DNA from: CAYHWW01 sp964360145
GTDB taxonomy: Bacteria; Bdellovibrionota; UBA1018; CAYHWW01
Direction: 5' to 3'
Assembly: GCA_964360145.1 (NCBI GenBank)
Contig: CAYHWW010000173.1
Span: 1 to 6,885, forward strand
DNA length: 6,885 bases
Part shown: positions 1 through 5,825 of the stretch, piece after piece
How the letters are laid out: every line of letters begins with the position of its first letter
Numbering within the stretch: the stretch's first letter is position 1
The notes under the pieces: generated by a model
Seen by the model: the letters and a program-made list of their open reading frames with translations, nothing else
Database searches by the model: none
Told to the model about the DNA's origin: nothing
Position numbers and translations under genes: made by a program

Positions 1-26
1 AAAGCCCTTCGCCTAGTCTAGGCTTT
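1..26. other. Hairpin-forming end of an upstream unit
   Basis: AAAGCC at 1-6 is complementary to GGCTTT at 21-26, and GCCTAG/CTAGGC at 11-16 and 18-23 form a palindrome with one central base. Either pairing gives a short stem ending in TTT, so this could be a weak terminator of a gene left of the window. Frame 1 reads KALRLV then TAG at 19-21, which could be the tail of that gene, but six residues cannot be identified. The stem is short and the T run is only three bases. Confidence 0.25.
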
Positions 27-35
27 GGTATGCGT

Positions 36-93
36 CTTGGTCGCTCACTCGTCGTCGCGCCTCGCATCTGGCGCCTTTCTCAACAGCCTGTTA
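36..93 (+). repeat. 58-bp leader repeat, copy 1 (before pssA)
   Basis: This stretch matches 5768-5825 at 55 of 58 positions. The first 46 bases are identical, and the three differences are at 82, 83 and 85. Copy 1 ends 10 nt before the pssA GTG and copy 2 ends 9 nt before the truA ATG. Inside both copies GCGCC-TCGCATCT-GGCGC can form a 5-bp stem with an 8-nt loop, followed by CTTTCTC. The repeat is in frame with truA but out of frame with pssA, so it is unlikely to be coding. It could be a shared regulatory leader or a dispersed intergenic repeat. Confidence 0.9.
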
Positions 94-103
94 CAAGGGA
101 TCT

Positions 104-877
104 GTGAACTCCCATCACGATCCTCGGACAAAACCTGTCTCCCGCAAGATTTATCTGCTGCCCAATCTTTTCACCACGGGCAACATGTTCTGCGGCTTTC
201 TTTCCATCATTTTCGCTATCCAGCAGCAGTACGACAATGCGGCCTGGATCATCATCGTGGGAGCTTTTTTCGACTCCATGGATGGCCGCCTCGCTCGCCT
301 CACCCGCTCTACCAGTTCATTTGGCGTGGAGTACGACTCCCTGGCGGACCTCGTGAGTTTCGGCATGGCCCCCGCTTACCTGGCCTACCTTTGGGGATTG
401 CAGTCCTTCGGTCGCCTGGGGTGGATGGTGGGATTTCTCTACCTCACCTGCGCCGCCCTTCGGCTTGCGCGTTTCAATGTGATGGCGGGCACCGCCCCCA
501 AGGGCTTTTTCACCGGCCTGCCCAGCCCCGTGGCCGCAGGCGTGGTGTGCACATCGGTGCTTTTCTACAATGAGATGAGCCTGGAACTCCCGCACCATTG
601 GTTCGTCGCCCCCGCCGTCATTGCCACCGCGGTCTTAATGGTGAGCACCGTTCACTTCCCTTCCTTCAAGGGGTTCAAGCTCACCAGAGAGAATTCCTTC
701 GGCATTTTGGCGTTTGTTGTGCTGGTCATGACCCTGATTGCCGTACGCCCTGAAGTGACGTTGTTTTTGATCAATGTGGTCTATGTGGTGCTGAGCTTGC
801 TCGGGGATCTGGTGCGGGTTCTTTGGGGCCGTCGCATTCCAAAAGCCGTGGGCATACCCCATGAGAATGCCAAGTGA
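104..877 (+). CDS. pssA: CDP-diacylglycerol--serine O-phosphatidyltransferase
   Basis: This membrane enzyme transfers the phosphatidyl group of CDP-diacylglycerol to L-serine. The product is phosphatidylserine, the precursor of phosphatidylethanolamine. The 257-residue protein carries the full CDP-alcohol phosphatidyltransferase motif DxxDGxxARx8GxxxDxxxD: D57, D60, G61, A64, R65, G74, D78 and D82. The metal-binding aspartates are therefore all present. Hydrophobic segments lie at about 20-42, 44-56, 104-118, 142-154, 166-183, 199-214 and 218-240. LRLARFN (119-125) and FTGLPSP (136-142) are typical of the PssA subgroup. The start is GTG at 104, with AAGGGA at 95-100 just upstream. The stop overlaps the asd start (GTGA), so the two genes are translationally coupled. 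Length and motifs are normal for the family. Confidence 0.94.
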   Translation: MNSHHDPRTKPVSRKIYLLPNLFTTGNMFCGFLSIIFAIQQQYDNAAWIIIVGAFFDSMDGRLARLTRSTSSFGVEYDSLADLVSFGMAPAYLAYLWGLQSFGRLGWMVGFLYLTCAALRLARFNVMAGTAPKGFFTGLPSPVAAGVVCTSVLFYNEMSLELPHHWFVAPAVIATAVLMVSTVHFPSFKGFKLTRENSFGILAFVVLVMTLIAVRPEVTLFLINVVYVVLSLLGDLVRVLWGRRIPKAVGIPHENAK

Positions 878-1917
878 GCGGGAAGCCGTTGAACGTCGCC
901 ATTGCCGGTGCCACCGGTGCCGTGGGTCGGGAAGTGCTGAAGACCTTGCTCGCACGCCCGTCGAGCCGCTCCTTGGGCCGGGTGCGCTTGCTTGCATCCC
1001 CCCGTAGCGCGGGCCTCGTCATTGAAGAGGCCGGTCGTCGCTTCACCGTGGAAGCGCTCACCGATAAAGAAGACTTCAAGGGCATGGATGTGGTGTTTTT
1101 CACCGCAGGCAGCAAAGTGGCGGAGATTTATGCGCCCAGGGCTGGCGCCGCGGGTGCTCTCGTCATCGATAATTCGAGTTTCTTCCGCATGATGGCCGAC
1201 GTGCCCTTAGTGGTACCCGAAGTGAACGGCGCCACTCTTGAGCTTGCATGTAAGCCCGGGGGCCGCCGCATCGTGGCCAACCCCAATTGCACCACCGCCC
1301 AGATGGTCATGTGCCTGAAGCCGCTCCACGACAAGTTTCGCATCACTCGGGTGGTGCTCGCGTCTTACCAAGCGGTGTCCGGCAAAGGCCAGCAAGGCAT
1401 CGATGAGTTTCAGCGCCAGCTTGAAGACGTCTATGCGGGCCGTAAGCCTGAGGCCAAGGCTTTCCCCCATCCCATCATTTTCAACTGCCTGCCCCACATC
1501 GATGTGTTTCAGGCCGATGGCTTCACCGGCGAAGAGCATAAGGTCATGGCGGAGACCCGCAAGATCTTGGGTGATGAGAGCATCCGGGTGGTGGCCACCT
1601 GCGTGCGGGTGCCCGTGCTCAATTGCCACTCTGAATCCGTGAACATCGAGACTGCTCAACCGGTGACGGTGGAGCAGGCCCGCTCGGCACTTTCTGCCAT
1701 GCCCGGCGTGAAGGTGGTGGATGACCCCTCTGCCAACATGTATCCCCTGGCGACCCACGTGTCCGGGGCCGACGACGTGTCCGTGGGGCGCATCCGCAAG
1801 GACCCCTCGGTGGAAAATGGCCTGGCGCTCTGGATCGTGGGTGACAACCTGCGTAAAGGCGCAGCCCTCAACGCCGTGCAGATCATGGAAGAGGCCCGGG
1901 CGCGGGGATATATCTAG
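874..1917 (+). CDS. asd: Aspartate-semialdehyde dehydrogenase
   Basis: The enzyme reduces L-aspartyl-4-phosphate to L-aspartate 4-semialdehyde with NADPH in the cytoplasm. This is the branch point to lysine/diaminopimelate, threonine and methionine, so it also feeds cell-wall synthesis. The 347-residue protein has the nucleotide-binding glycine loop GATGAVG at 12-18. The catalytic cysteine is C139 in NPNCTT, and SYQAVSGKG lies at 164-172. The substrate-binding residues are E221/K223 in GEEHK and R245 in CVRVPV. The catalytic histidine is H252 in CHSES. The C-terminal WIVGDNLRKGAALNAVQI signature is complete. The GTG start at 874 shares four bases with the pssA stop, with a weak GAGA at 863-866. 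The gene ends in TAG, whereas the broken copy of its tail at 3162-3267 ends in TGA. The intact 3' end may therefore have been rewritten during insertion of the block that follows. Confidence 0.97.
   Translation: MSGKPLNVAIAGATGAVGREVLKTLLARPSSRSLGRVRLLASPRSAGLVIEEAGRRFTVEALTDKEDFKGMDVVFFTAGSKVAEIYAPRAGAAGALVIDNSSFFRMMADVPLVVPEVNGATLELACKPGGRRIVANPNCTTAQMVMCLKPLHDKFRITRVVLASYQAVSGKGQQGIDEFQRQLEDVYAGRKPEAKAFPHPIIFNCLPHIDVFQADGFTGEEHKVMAETRKILGDESIRVVATCVRVPVLNCHSESVNIETAQPVTVEQARSALSAMPGVKVVDDPSANMYPLATHVSGADDVSVGRIRKDPSVENGLALWIVGDNLRKGAALNAVQIMEEARARGYI
1654..1915 (+). repeat. asd 3' end, parent of the downstream duplication
   Basis: Two parts of the asd tail recur downstream. Bases 1654-1702 match 3162-3210 at 47 of 49 positions, and 1861-1915 match 3211-3265 at 54 of 55. 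The 158 bp between them (1703-1860) are missing from the second copy. Identity stops at the T of the asd stop codon. The two copies flank the toxin-antitoxin/hsdR insert as direct repeats, similar to the flanks of an element inserted at a gene's 3' end. Confidence 0.92.
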
Positions 1918-1940
1918 GCTTTAGCGCCAGCCTGGAAAGG

Positions 1941-1978
1941 TTGACTCCACTTTCGTATATATGGCATCATCGACCATA
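1941..1978 (+). promoter_or_regulatory. Candidate promoter and operator of the toxin-antitoxin pair
   Basis: TTGACT at 1941-1946 resembles a -35 box. CATCAT at 1965-1970, after an 18-bp spacer, is a 4/6 match to a -10 box. The inverted repeat TATGG-CATCATCGA-CCATA (1960-1978) encloses the putative -10, where a self-repressing antitoxin could bind. The arms are only 5 bp, so this could be chance. The toxin start follows 4 nt after the repeat, which would leave a very short leader. Confidence 0.28.
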
Positions 1979-1982
1979 GGTT

Positions 1983-2291
1983 ATGCAACGAAGAAAAGCT
2001 CGGGCAAAGAGCATACTGAAGACGAAAGTGGTGTTGCTCAGCGGTATTATCGTAGAAATGAAGATTTGGGCGGTCCATGGAGACAGTCGGTTTCCAGATG
2101 GCTTCAAATATTCATTGTTCGCGGTCTTCGGTAGTCGGGTTCTGGTTGGCTACGATAATCATCACCCGAAGGGGCATCACAGGCATGTTAGGAGCGAAGA
2201 ACGTGAGTACAACTTTACGACGCTTGAGGCTCTAAAAAACGATTTTAAGGCCGATCTGGAAATCGAACTGGGTCGAGAGGGGTTGCTGTGA
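1983..2291 (+). CDS. TumE-family (DUF6516) toxin-like protein
   Basis: This 102-residue protein resembles the TumE/DUF6516 toxin family. The recognisable core is GIIVEMKIWAV (21-31), a beta-strand pair around FKYSLFAVFGSRVLVGYDN (41-59), the His-rich KGHHRH (63-68), and a tail of the form YNFTTLEALKNDFKADL (76-92). Family members are small and normally sit directly before a winged-helix antitoxin, as here. Their molecular target is not something I can state. The ATG at 1983 has only a weak AGG just upstream. The next in-frame ATG, at 2058, would cut into the conserved first strand, so 1983 is preferred. The stop overlaps the antitoxin start by 4 bp. Base composition is clearly lower in GC than in asd, which fits acquired DNA. 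Family assignment is by pattern recall only. Confidence 0.8.
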   Translation: MQRRKARAKSILKTKVVLLSGIIVEMKIWAVHGDSRFPDGFKYSLFAVFGSRVLVGYDNHHPKGHHRHVRSEEREYNFTTLEALKNDFKADLEIELGREGLL

Positions 2292-2662
2292 AGGTAAAAA
2301 AAATTAAGATTCAAATCAAGTCGTTGGATGACGCTCTCGATGAGTTCGTGCAGGTCGCTGGAAAGGTTAAACGGAGAGTCAAGCTCGCGGCAAAAACAGC
2401 GACCTACGTTGCGGACGCGGACACGGCTAGGGCAATCTTTACGGAAAGTCGACTCAGGCTCATTCATGTCGTCAAGCACAGGGCTCCAAAGTCGATCTAT
2501 GAGCTGGCCAAAATGGTGAAGCGCGATTTTAAGAACGTTTACGACGACGTGGTTTTTCTGGCTGAGGTTGGCATTCTCGGGATTACGGAAAGCAAAGATG
2601 GACGAAGACAGAAGAAGCCATCGCTGCTGTGTGAGAGTATTTTATTCGAGATCGCTGCTTGA
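2288..2662 (+). CDS. HVO_A0114-type winged-helix antitoxin/DNA-binding protein
   Basis: This 124-residue basic protein is the likely antitoxin and autorepressor partner of the preceding TumE-like gene. The N-terminus (1-45) has a KIQIKSLDDALDEF stretch that resembles the family's start. Residues 50-100 form a winged helix-turn-helix: FTESRLRLIHVV, then SIYELAKMVKRDFKNVYDDV, then the LAEVGILGI helix and wing. The RDxxNVxxDVxxL pattern is typical of this antitoxin-associated group. The GTG start at 2288 overlaps the toxin stop (GTGA) and is preceded by a strong GAGAGGGG at 2275-2282, 5 nt away. Its strong ribosome site contrasts with the weak one of the toxin, which would favour antitoxin excess. 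A free-standing transcriptional regulator is the alternative, but the overlap argues against it. Confidence 0.82.
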   Translation: MKVKKIKIQIKSLDDALDEFVQVAGKVKRRVKLAAKTATYVADADTARAIFTESRLRLIHVVKHRAPKSIYELAKMVKRDFKNVYDDVVFLAEVGILGITESKDGRRQKKPSLLCESILFEIAA

Positions 2663-2909
2663 TCTTGATGGGACTGCAAAACCTCGTAATTGAGGTCGAC
2701 GAGCCGGTGATGACGCTCGTCTGTTTCCTCGTCCATGCCCTCGTTCGAACAGGCGACGACATACCGACGACATGGCGGAAATAACCATTAGATTTCAATG
2801 TGTTGTGATGAGTGCTCCGTTTGGTCATGCACGCCTTAGCCGCGACGGCATGGCGACAACAGCGCTTATAAAATGACAAACATCATCTCTGCTCCTTCAT
2901 TGCCAATAC
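2663..2909. other. Gene-free stretch inside the insert
   Basis: I recognise no gene here in any frame. Short open frames exist on both strands but show no family pattern and no ribosome site. ACCTC-GTAATT-GAGGT (2681-2696) can form a 5-bp hairpin shortly after the antitoxin stop, but no T run follows, so it is a poor terminator. The stretch probably consists of decayed mobile or defence-island sequence. Confidence 0.45.
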
Positions 2910-3116
2910 TCACACCGGCACCCAATCCTTACAAAGATACTCAGCCTGCTGAAGTATGGTTTGCGTGGCCGTATCTTGTTTATCTGGTGGATAGCCGTAT
3001 TTACGTAGCAAGCGCTTGATACGCACTCGCATCTCTGCGCGTACGCTTTCTTTGACTTGTCTAGTTCCCCCATCGATGAATTCGATGGGAAAATTATTGG
3101 GTACTAGCTGTGGCAA
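2910..3116 (-). pseudogene. hsdR: C-terminal fragment of type I restriction subunit HsdR
   Basis: Read on the minus strand, 68 codons end in TGA at 2912-2910. They contain IDGGTRQVKESVRAEMRVR followed by IKRLLRKYGYPPDKQDTATQ and QQAEYLCKDW. This is the characteristic end of type I restriction endonuclease R subunits: a basic helix, the YGYPPDKQ turn, then a final helix. The full protein has roughly 1000 residues and carries the nuclease and DEAD-box motor domains, none of which remain. The frame reaches a stop at 3140-3138, and the similarity fades before the asd-tail copy at 3162. The first ~93% of the gene is therefore gone, removed or never transferred, and no hsdM or hsdS is present. A TTG at 3116 can open the frame, but an independent functional gene is unlikely. 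Confidence 0.75.
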
Positions 3117-3141
3117 GTAAAGACAATGAGGGATGACTCAC

Positions 3142-3154
3142 ATGCGCAGCGCAT
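3142..3154. repeat. Perfect palindrome at the insert junction
   Basis: ATGCGC-A-GCGCAT lies between the truncated hsdR end and the start of the asd-tail copy. It falls exactly in the unassigned 3117-3161 junction, so it could be part of a recombination site. A 6-bp-arm palindrome can also arise by chance. Confidence 0.3.
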
Positions 3155-3161
3155 CATTATC

Positions 3162-3267
3162 GCTCGACCGGTGACGGTGGAGCAGGCCCGCTCGGTACTT
3201 TCTGCCATGCGCGGCCCTCAACGCCGTGCAGATCATGGAAGAGGCCCGGGCGCGGGGATATATCTGA
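3162..3267 (+). pseudogene. asd: Internally deleted duplicate of the asd 3' end
   Basis: Bases 3162-3210 copy asd 1654-1702 with two mismatches, and 3211-3265 copy asd 1861-1915 with one. The missing 158 bp is not a multiple of three, so the reading frame shifts at the join. A GC dinucleotide is shared at the deletion edges (1701-1702 and 1859-1860), which is compatible with a short-homology deletion. The final codons still read GGA TAT ATC TGA in the second part's frame, equivalent to the asd ending GYI but with TGA in place of TAG. There is no start and no product is expected. The fragment marks the right edge of the inserted block. Confidence 0.9.
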
Positions 3268-3306
3268 GTTTGCCGGAGCCTGGGACATCGCGGTAAACTG
3301 AGAGCA

Positions 3307-5694
3307 ATGGTTAGTCTCAGGTTTTTGTCCATTTTTCTGCTTTGTGCAGCTCTCTCGCCCCGCGCAGCTGATGCCGCTGTAACGGTCTCGTCCGGCAACG
3401 CCTATACGACGCGAACAACTTCATCTCGGACCACTTTTACCTGGCCCATAGACTCGACATCCGGCATTAATGACAACTATTGCAAATTTGCTCGCACGTA
3501 CCTCGCCACGCGGTTGAGCCCTATATCGCCCGGATCGTTACTCTCCATCACTGTTTCCAGTGATGTGATCACCACCCCCACCAATACGTATGCGCATGCG
3601 GAAATTACCAGCGGAACAAGCTCGCTCAATATCGAGCAAGATTCCACCGGTCAGAAGTACGCCCCGTACACCGGGGACGACACGACATTCACATTGGACC
3701 TCAGTGACCTTTGCTCCGTCACTAAGGCGGGTACTGCGGGCTGCCAGTTCACCATGACGACCAATGAGCCCGAGACTCAAAGTGCTATAACCATTCGGGT
3801 AGGCGTGAGTACTGGGCAAACGCAATTCTGCACAACTTCCACTCTTTGTAATACTAACGGGACAGCGACGACGGATTACACTGAAGTCTTGTTCGAGTTC
3901 CCCCGTTGCGCCACGCTGGACCCCGTGCCGGCACACGGGTTCTTCAATAACGGAAATGCGACTCCAGGTGTGGATGCCGATCGTTATAGCTATGGGCTGA
4001 CAGCCTCTCCGGGTGATGGTCGGGCAAAACTTAATCTCACGTTCTTCCCCCCAGTCACGGGCAGTTTTTTTCCCTACAAATCCGTGATCTATCTGTTGGA
4101 AGAGTCCACGACCACGCGCATCACGCCCATGAGCACTGGTGCCGCCAAGATCATCCGCGAAATCCCCGGCGATCCCAGCATTTCCTCCACCACCATCGAT
4201 GGTCTCACCAACGATGTCACCTACAACGCCCAGGTGGCCTTCGTGAACGTCGGTGGTTTCATCACCACTCCCGGCCCCCCCAACGGCATCAATGGTGATA
4301 TCAGCGCCACCGCACCCCAAGTGCGCCCCTCCGCCGTTGGCGGTTTGCTCAGTGAAGACGCCTGCTTCATCGCCTCCGCAGCCGAGGGCCCTGGCACTCC
4401 TATCGTGCGCACCCTCCGGCTCTTCCGCGACCACGTGCTCACCCGCACCGCTTGGGGCGTGAAATTCGTTCAGTGGTACTACGGTTGGAGCCCGCCCCGG
4501 GCCCAGTGGCTTGAGCAGCATCCCGCATGGAAACCCGTGATTCGCGCCATGTTATGGCCCATCACAGCCATGGCCGCCGCCGCGGTTTGGGTGAAGACCG
4601 GCCCTGGTGGTTTCATTCTCTTAGTCATCGTGGGCATCCCACTGCTTTTCGGGTTCATCGCCTTTGCATTCTATCGCCATCGCGGCAGCCGCGTCATTCT
4701 GCTGGCGGCCTTGGGCGCGGCAACAGGGGGGCTTCATCACGCTGATGCCGCCGAAGCCGGCCAGCCCTACATCGATGAACTCAGACGAGACCACGAGATC
4801 GAAGAGCGTTCCAGCAAGGACCCCGCATCCCAAGAATACATTGACGAGCTCAAGGCCAAGCACGGCATCGAACAAGTGGGCCCGAGCAAGCAACCCTCTG
4901 AGCCGTACATCGAAGAGCTTTCAAAAACCCACGGCCTTGAGCGGGCCCACCCCCAGGCAGAGGTCAGCCAACCCTACATCGACTCCTTATTGGGCAAAGC
5001 AGGCGGCAGCACCCCGCGCAAAGAGGGTCAGCCTTACATCGAAGCTCTCAAAAGCGGCAAAGAGCTGGAGCCGAAAAAAATCGGCACCGTGCATAAGGCC
5101 ATGGGCATCGTCGCCTCCACCGGCGGTAATCTGGATGTGCAAGCAGGCAGCGCCCAGGCCAATTCTTTCGATTCTGTTTACCGCCCGACGAAAAAGTATA
5201 ATCCCACGGTGGATGTTTATTATGAGCACCACCTCATTCGGGATCGCATCTGGGGCGCCTTCGGCCCCATAGCTCGCCTAGGCATCGTTCACGCCCGGGG
5301 CACGGGCCGCGTCAATCGCTCCGGCGCTGAAACCGACGTGAAGTTCCAGCTTCTCGCGTTGCCCTTGTCCGCTGGTGTCAGCTATCGGGCCATCCAACCA
5401 CGCTTCGTCGTGCCCTTTGTACAAGGTGCGGTGGTCACCATCCCTTTTTGGGAAACCCGCGATGATGACAAGCCCACACGCAAGGGCCTGGCCTATAGCT
5501 ACAGCGCCACCGTCGGCGTGGCTCTTTCCTTGGATTGGCTCGGTCGCCAAAATGCGTGGGAACGCTACGATGACTACGGCATCCTCCACACCTACATCGT
5601 CGTACAGCACCAAGTCCTGCGACCCCTGTTCGATCTGGGGCGCGTGGACTTCAAGTCTAGCTCCACCATGGCAGGCTTGAACTTTGAATTCTGA
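3307..5694 (+). CDS. CFI-box envelope protein fused to repeats and an outer-membrane barrel
   Basis: This 795-residue protein is exported. Residues 1-23 are a signal peptide (hydrophobic 5-16, ADA at 21-23). Residues 24-200 form a Thr/Ser-rich, beta-type ectodomain with C59, C136, C146, C175 and C181; C201 follows. Residues ~205-335 look like a fibronectin-III-type sandwich. A CFI-box segment follows: CFIASAA at 353-359, FRD at 373-375, YYGWSPP at 391-397. Membrane helices lie at about 414-430 and 434-456. Residues 461-484 resemble a second signal peptide (basic RHRGSR start, VILLAALGAATGG core, ADAAEA end). Five PYI(D/E)xL repeats span 486-581. Residues ~595-795 alternate like beta-strands and end in LNFEF, as outer-membrane barrels do. 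No in-frame ATG precedes the second export-like segment, so this is a true single frame. ATG 3307 has a poor ribosome site. The role is unknown; it may be surface or envelope architecture. asd-truA is the slot held by fimV in many proteobacteria, but I see no LysM or FimV motif. Confidence 0.85.
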   Translation: MVSLRFLSIFLLCAALSPRAADAAVTVSSGNAYTTRTTSSRTTFTWPIDSTSGINDNYCKFARTYLATRLSPISPGSLLSITVSSDVITTPTNTYAHAEITSGTSSLNIEQDSTGQKYAPYTGDDTTFTLDLSDLCSVTKAGTAGCQFTMTTNEPETQSAITIRVGVSTGQTQFCTTSTLCNTNGTATTDYTEVLFEFPRCATLDPVPAHGFFNNGNATPGVDADRYSYGLTASPGDGRAKLNLTFFPPVTGSFFPYKSVIYLLEESTTTRITPMSTGAAKIIREIPGDPSISSTTIDGLTNDVTYNAQVAFVNVGGFITTPGPPNGINGDISATAPQVRPSAVGGLLSEDACFIASAAEGPGTPIVRTLRLFRDHVLTRTAWGVKFVQWYYGWSPPRAQWLEQHPAWKPVIRAMLWPITAMAAAAVWVKTGPGGFILLVIVGIPLLFGFIAFAFYRHRGSRVILLAALGAATGGLHHADAAEAGQPYIDELRRDHEIEERSSKDPASQEYIDELKAKHGIEQVGPSKQPSEPYIEELSKTHGLERAHPQAEVSQPYIDSLLGKAGGSTPRKEGQPYIEALKSGKELEPKKIGTVHKAMGIVASTGGNLDVQAGSAQANSFDSVYRPTKKYNPTVDVYYEHHLIRDRIWGAFGPIARLGIVHARGTGRVNRSGAETDVKFQLLALPLSAGVSYRAIQPRFVVPFVQGAVVTIPFWETRDDDKPTRKGLAYSYSATVGVALSLDWLGRQNAWERYDDYGILHTYIVVQHQVLRPLFDLGRVDFKSSSTMAGLNFEF
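4762..5049 (+). repeat. Five-copy PYI(D/E)xL tandem repeat within the envelope gene
   Basis: The motif begins at residues 486 (QPYIDEL), 509 (QEYIDEL), 532 (EPYIEEL), 555 (QPYIDSL) and 575 (QPYIEAL). The spacing is 23, 23, 23 and 20 residues. The first three units continue with a charged stretch and an H(G/E)(I/L)E box, and the last two are degenerate. The repeats lie between the second signal-like segment and the barrel domain, so they are probably periplasmic and may bind a partner or peptidoglycan, or act as a spacer. The DNA copies have diverged, so the repetition is old and probably selected at the protein level. Confidence 0.85.
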
Positions 5695-5737
5695 GGCAGG
5701 CCGCCGATAAAGGGCCATCTGCTTCGTTGCTCCTTCT

Positions 5738-5768
5738 CGTGGCTCCACGCGGCGGGCATGAGCCCGCC
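5738..5768 (+). terminator. Paired hairpins after the envelope gene
   Basis: CGTGG-CT-CCACG (5738-5749) is followed by the perfect stem GGCGGGC-ATGA-GCCCGCC (5751-5768) with a tetraloop. The second stem is strong, but only two T residues follow before the 58-bp repeat. It could end or attenuate the envelope-gene transcript, or be part of a repeat element upstream of truA. Classic intrinsic termination is not well supported. Confidence 0.35.
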
Positions 5769-5825
5769 TTGGTCGCTCACTCGTCGTCGCGCCTCGCATC
5801 TGGCGCCTTTCTCGGCGGCCTGTTA
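5768..5825 (+). repeat. 58-bp leader repeat, copy 2 (before truA)
   Basis: This copy is identical to 36-81 over its first 46 bases and differs at three of the last twelve. The internal stem GCGCC/GGCGC (5789-5793 with 5802-5806) is preserved. The repeat ends 9 nt before the truA ATG. Unlike copy 1, its final GCCTGTT can pair with AACAGGC just downstream. Confidence 0.9.

Noticed and set aside
25..573. Open frame of 182 codons starting at 25
   Set aside because: It overlaps pssA in another frame and gives Arg/Pro/His-rich sequence with no family pattern.
1207..1758. Open frame of 183 codons on the minus strand within asd
   Set aside because: It is an antisense shadow of the strongly conserved asd coding sequence.
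16..1922. Shared TCTAGGCTTT at about 17-26 and at the asd end 1913-1922
   Set aside because: Only ten bases match, with no extension on either side, so chance is a sufficient explanation.
1914..1935. Hairpin after the asd stop as a terminator
   Set aside because: AGGCT/AGCCT with wobble extension has an 8-nt loop and no T run follows.
2583..2879. Minus-strand open frame of 98 codons in and after the antitoxin gene
   Set aside because: It overlaps the antitoxin 3' end, is rich in basic and Ser/Thr residues, and has no motif or ribosome site.
3270..3299. Promoter-like TTGCCG and TAAACT before the envelope gene
   Set aside because: Both boxes are weak 4/6 matches and would place the transcript start almost on the ATG.
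3538..4521. Long open frame of 327 codons on the minus strand
   Set aside because: It lies wholly inside the envelope gene, has low-complexity Gly/Ala/Asp composition typical of an antisense shadow, and shows no recognisable domain or ribosome site.
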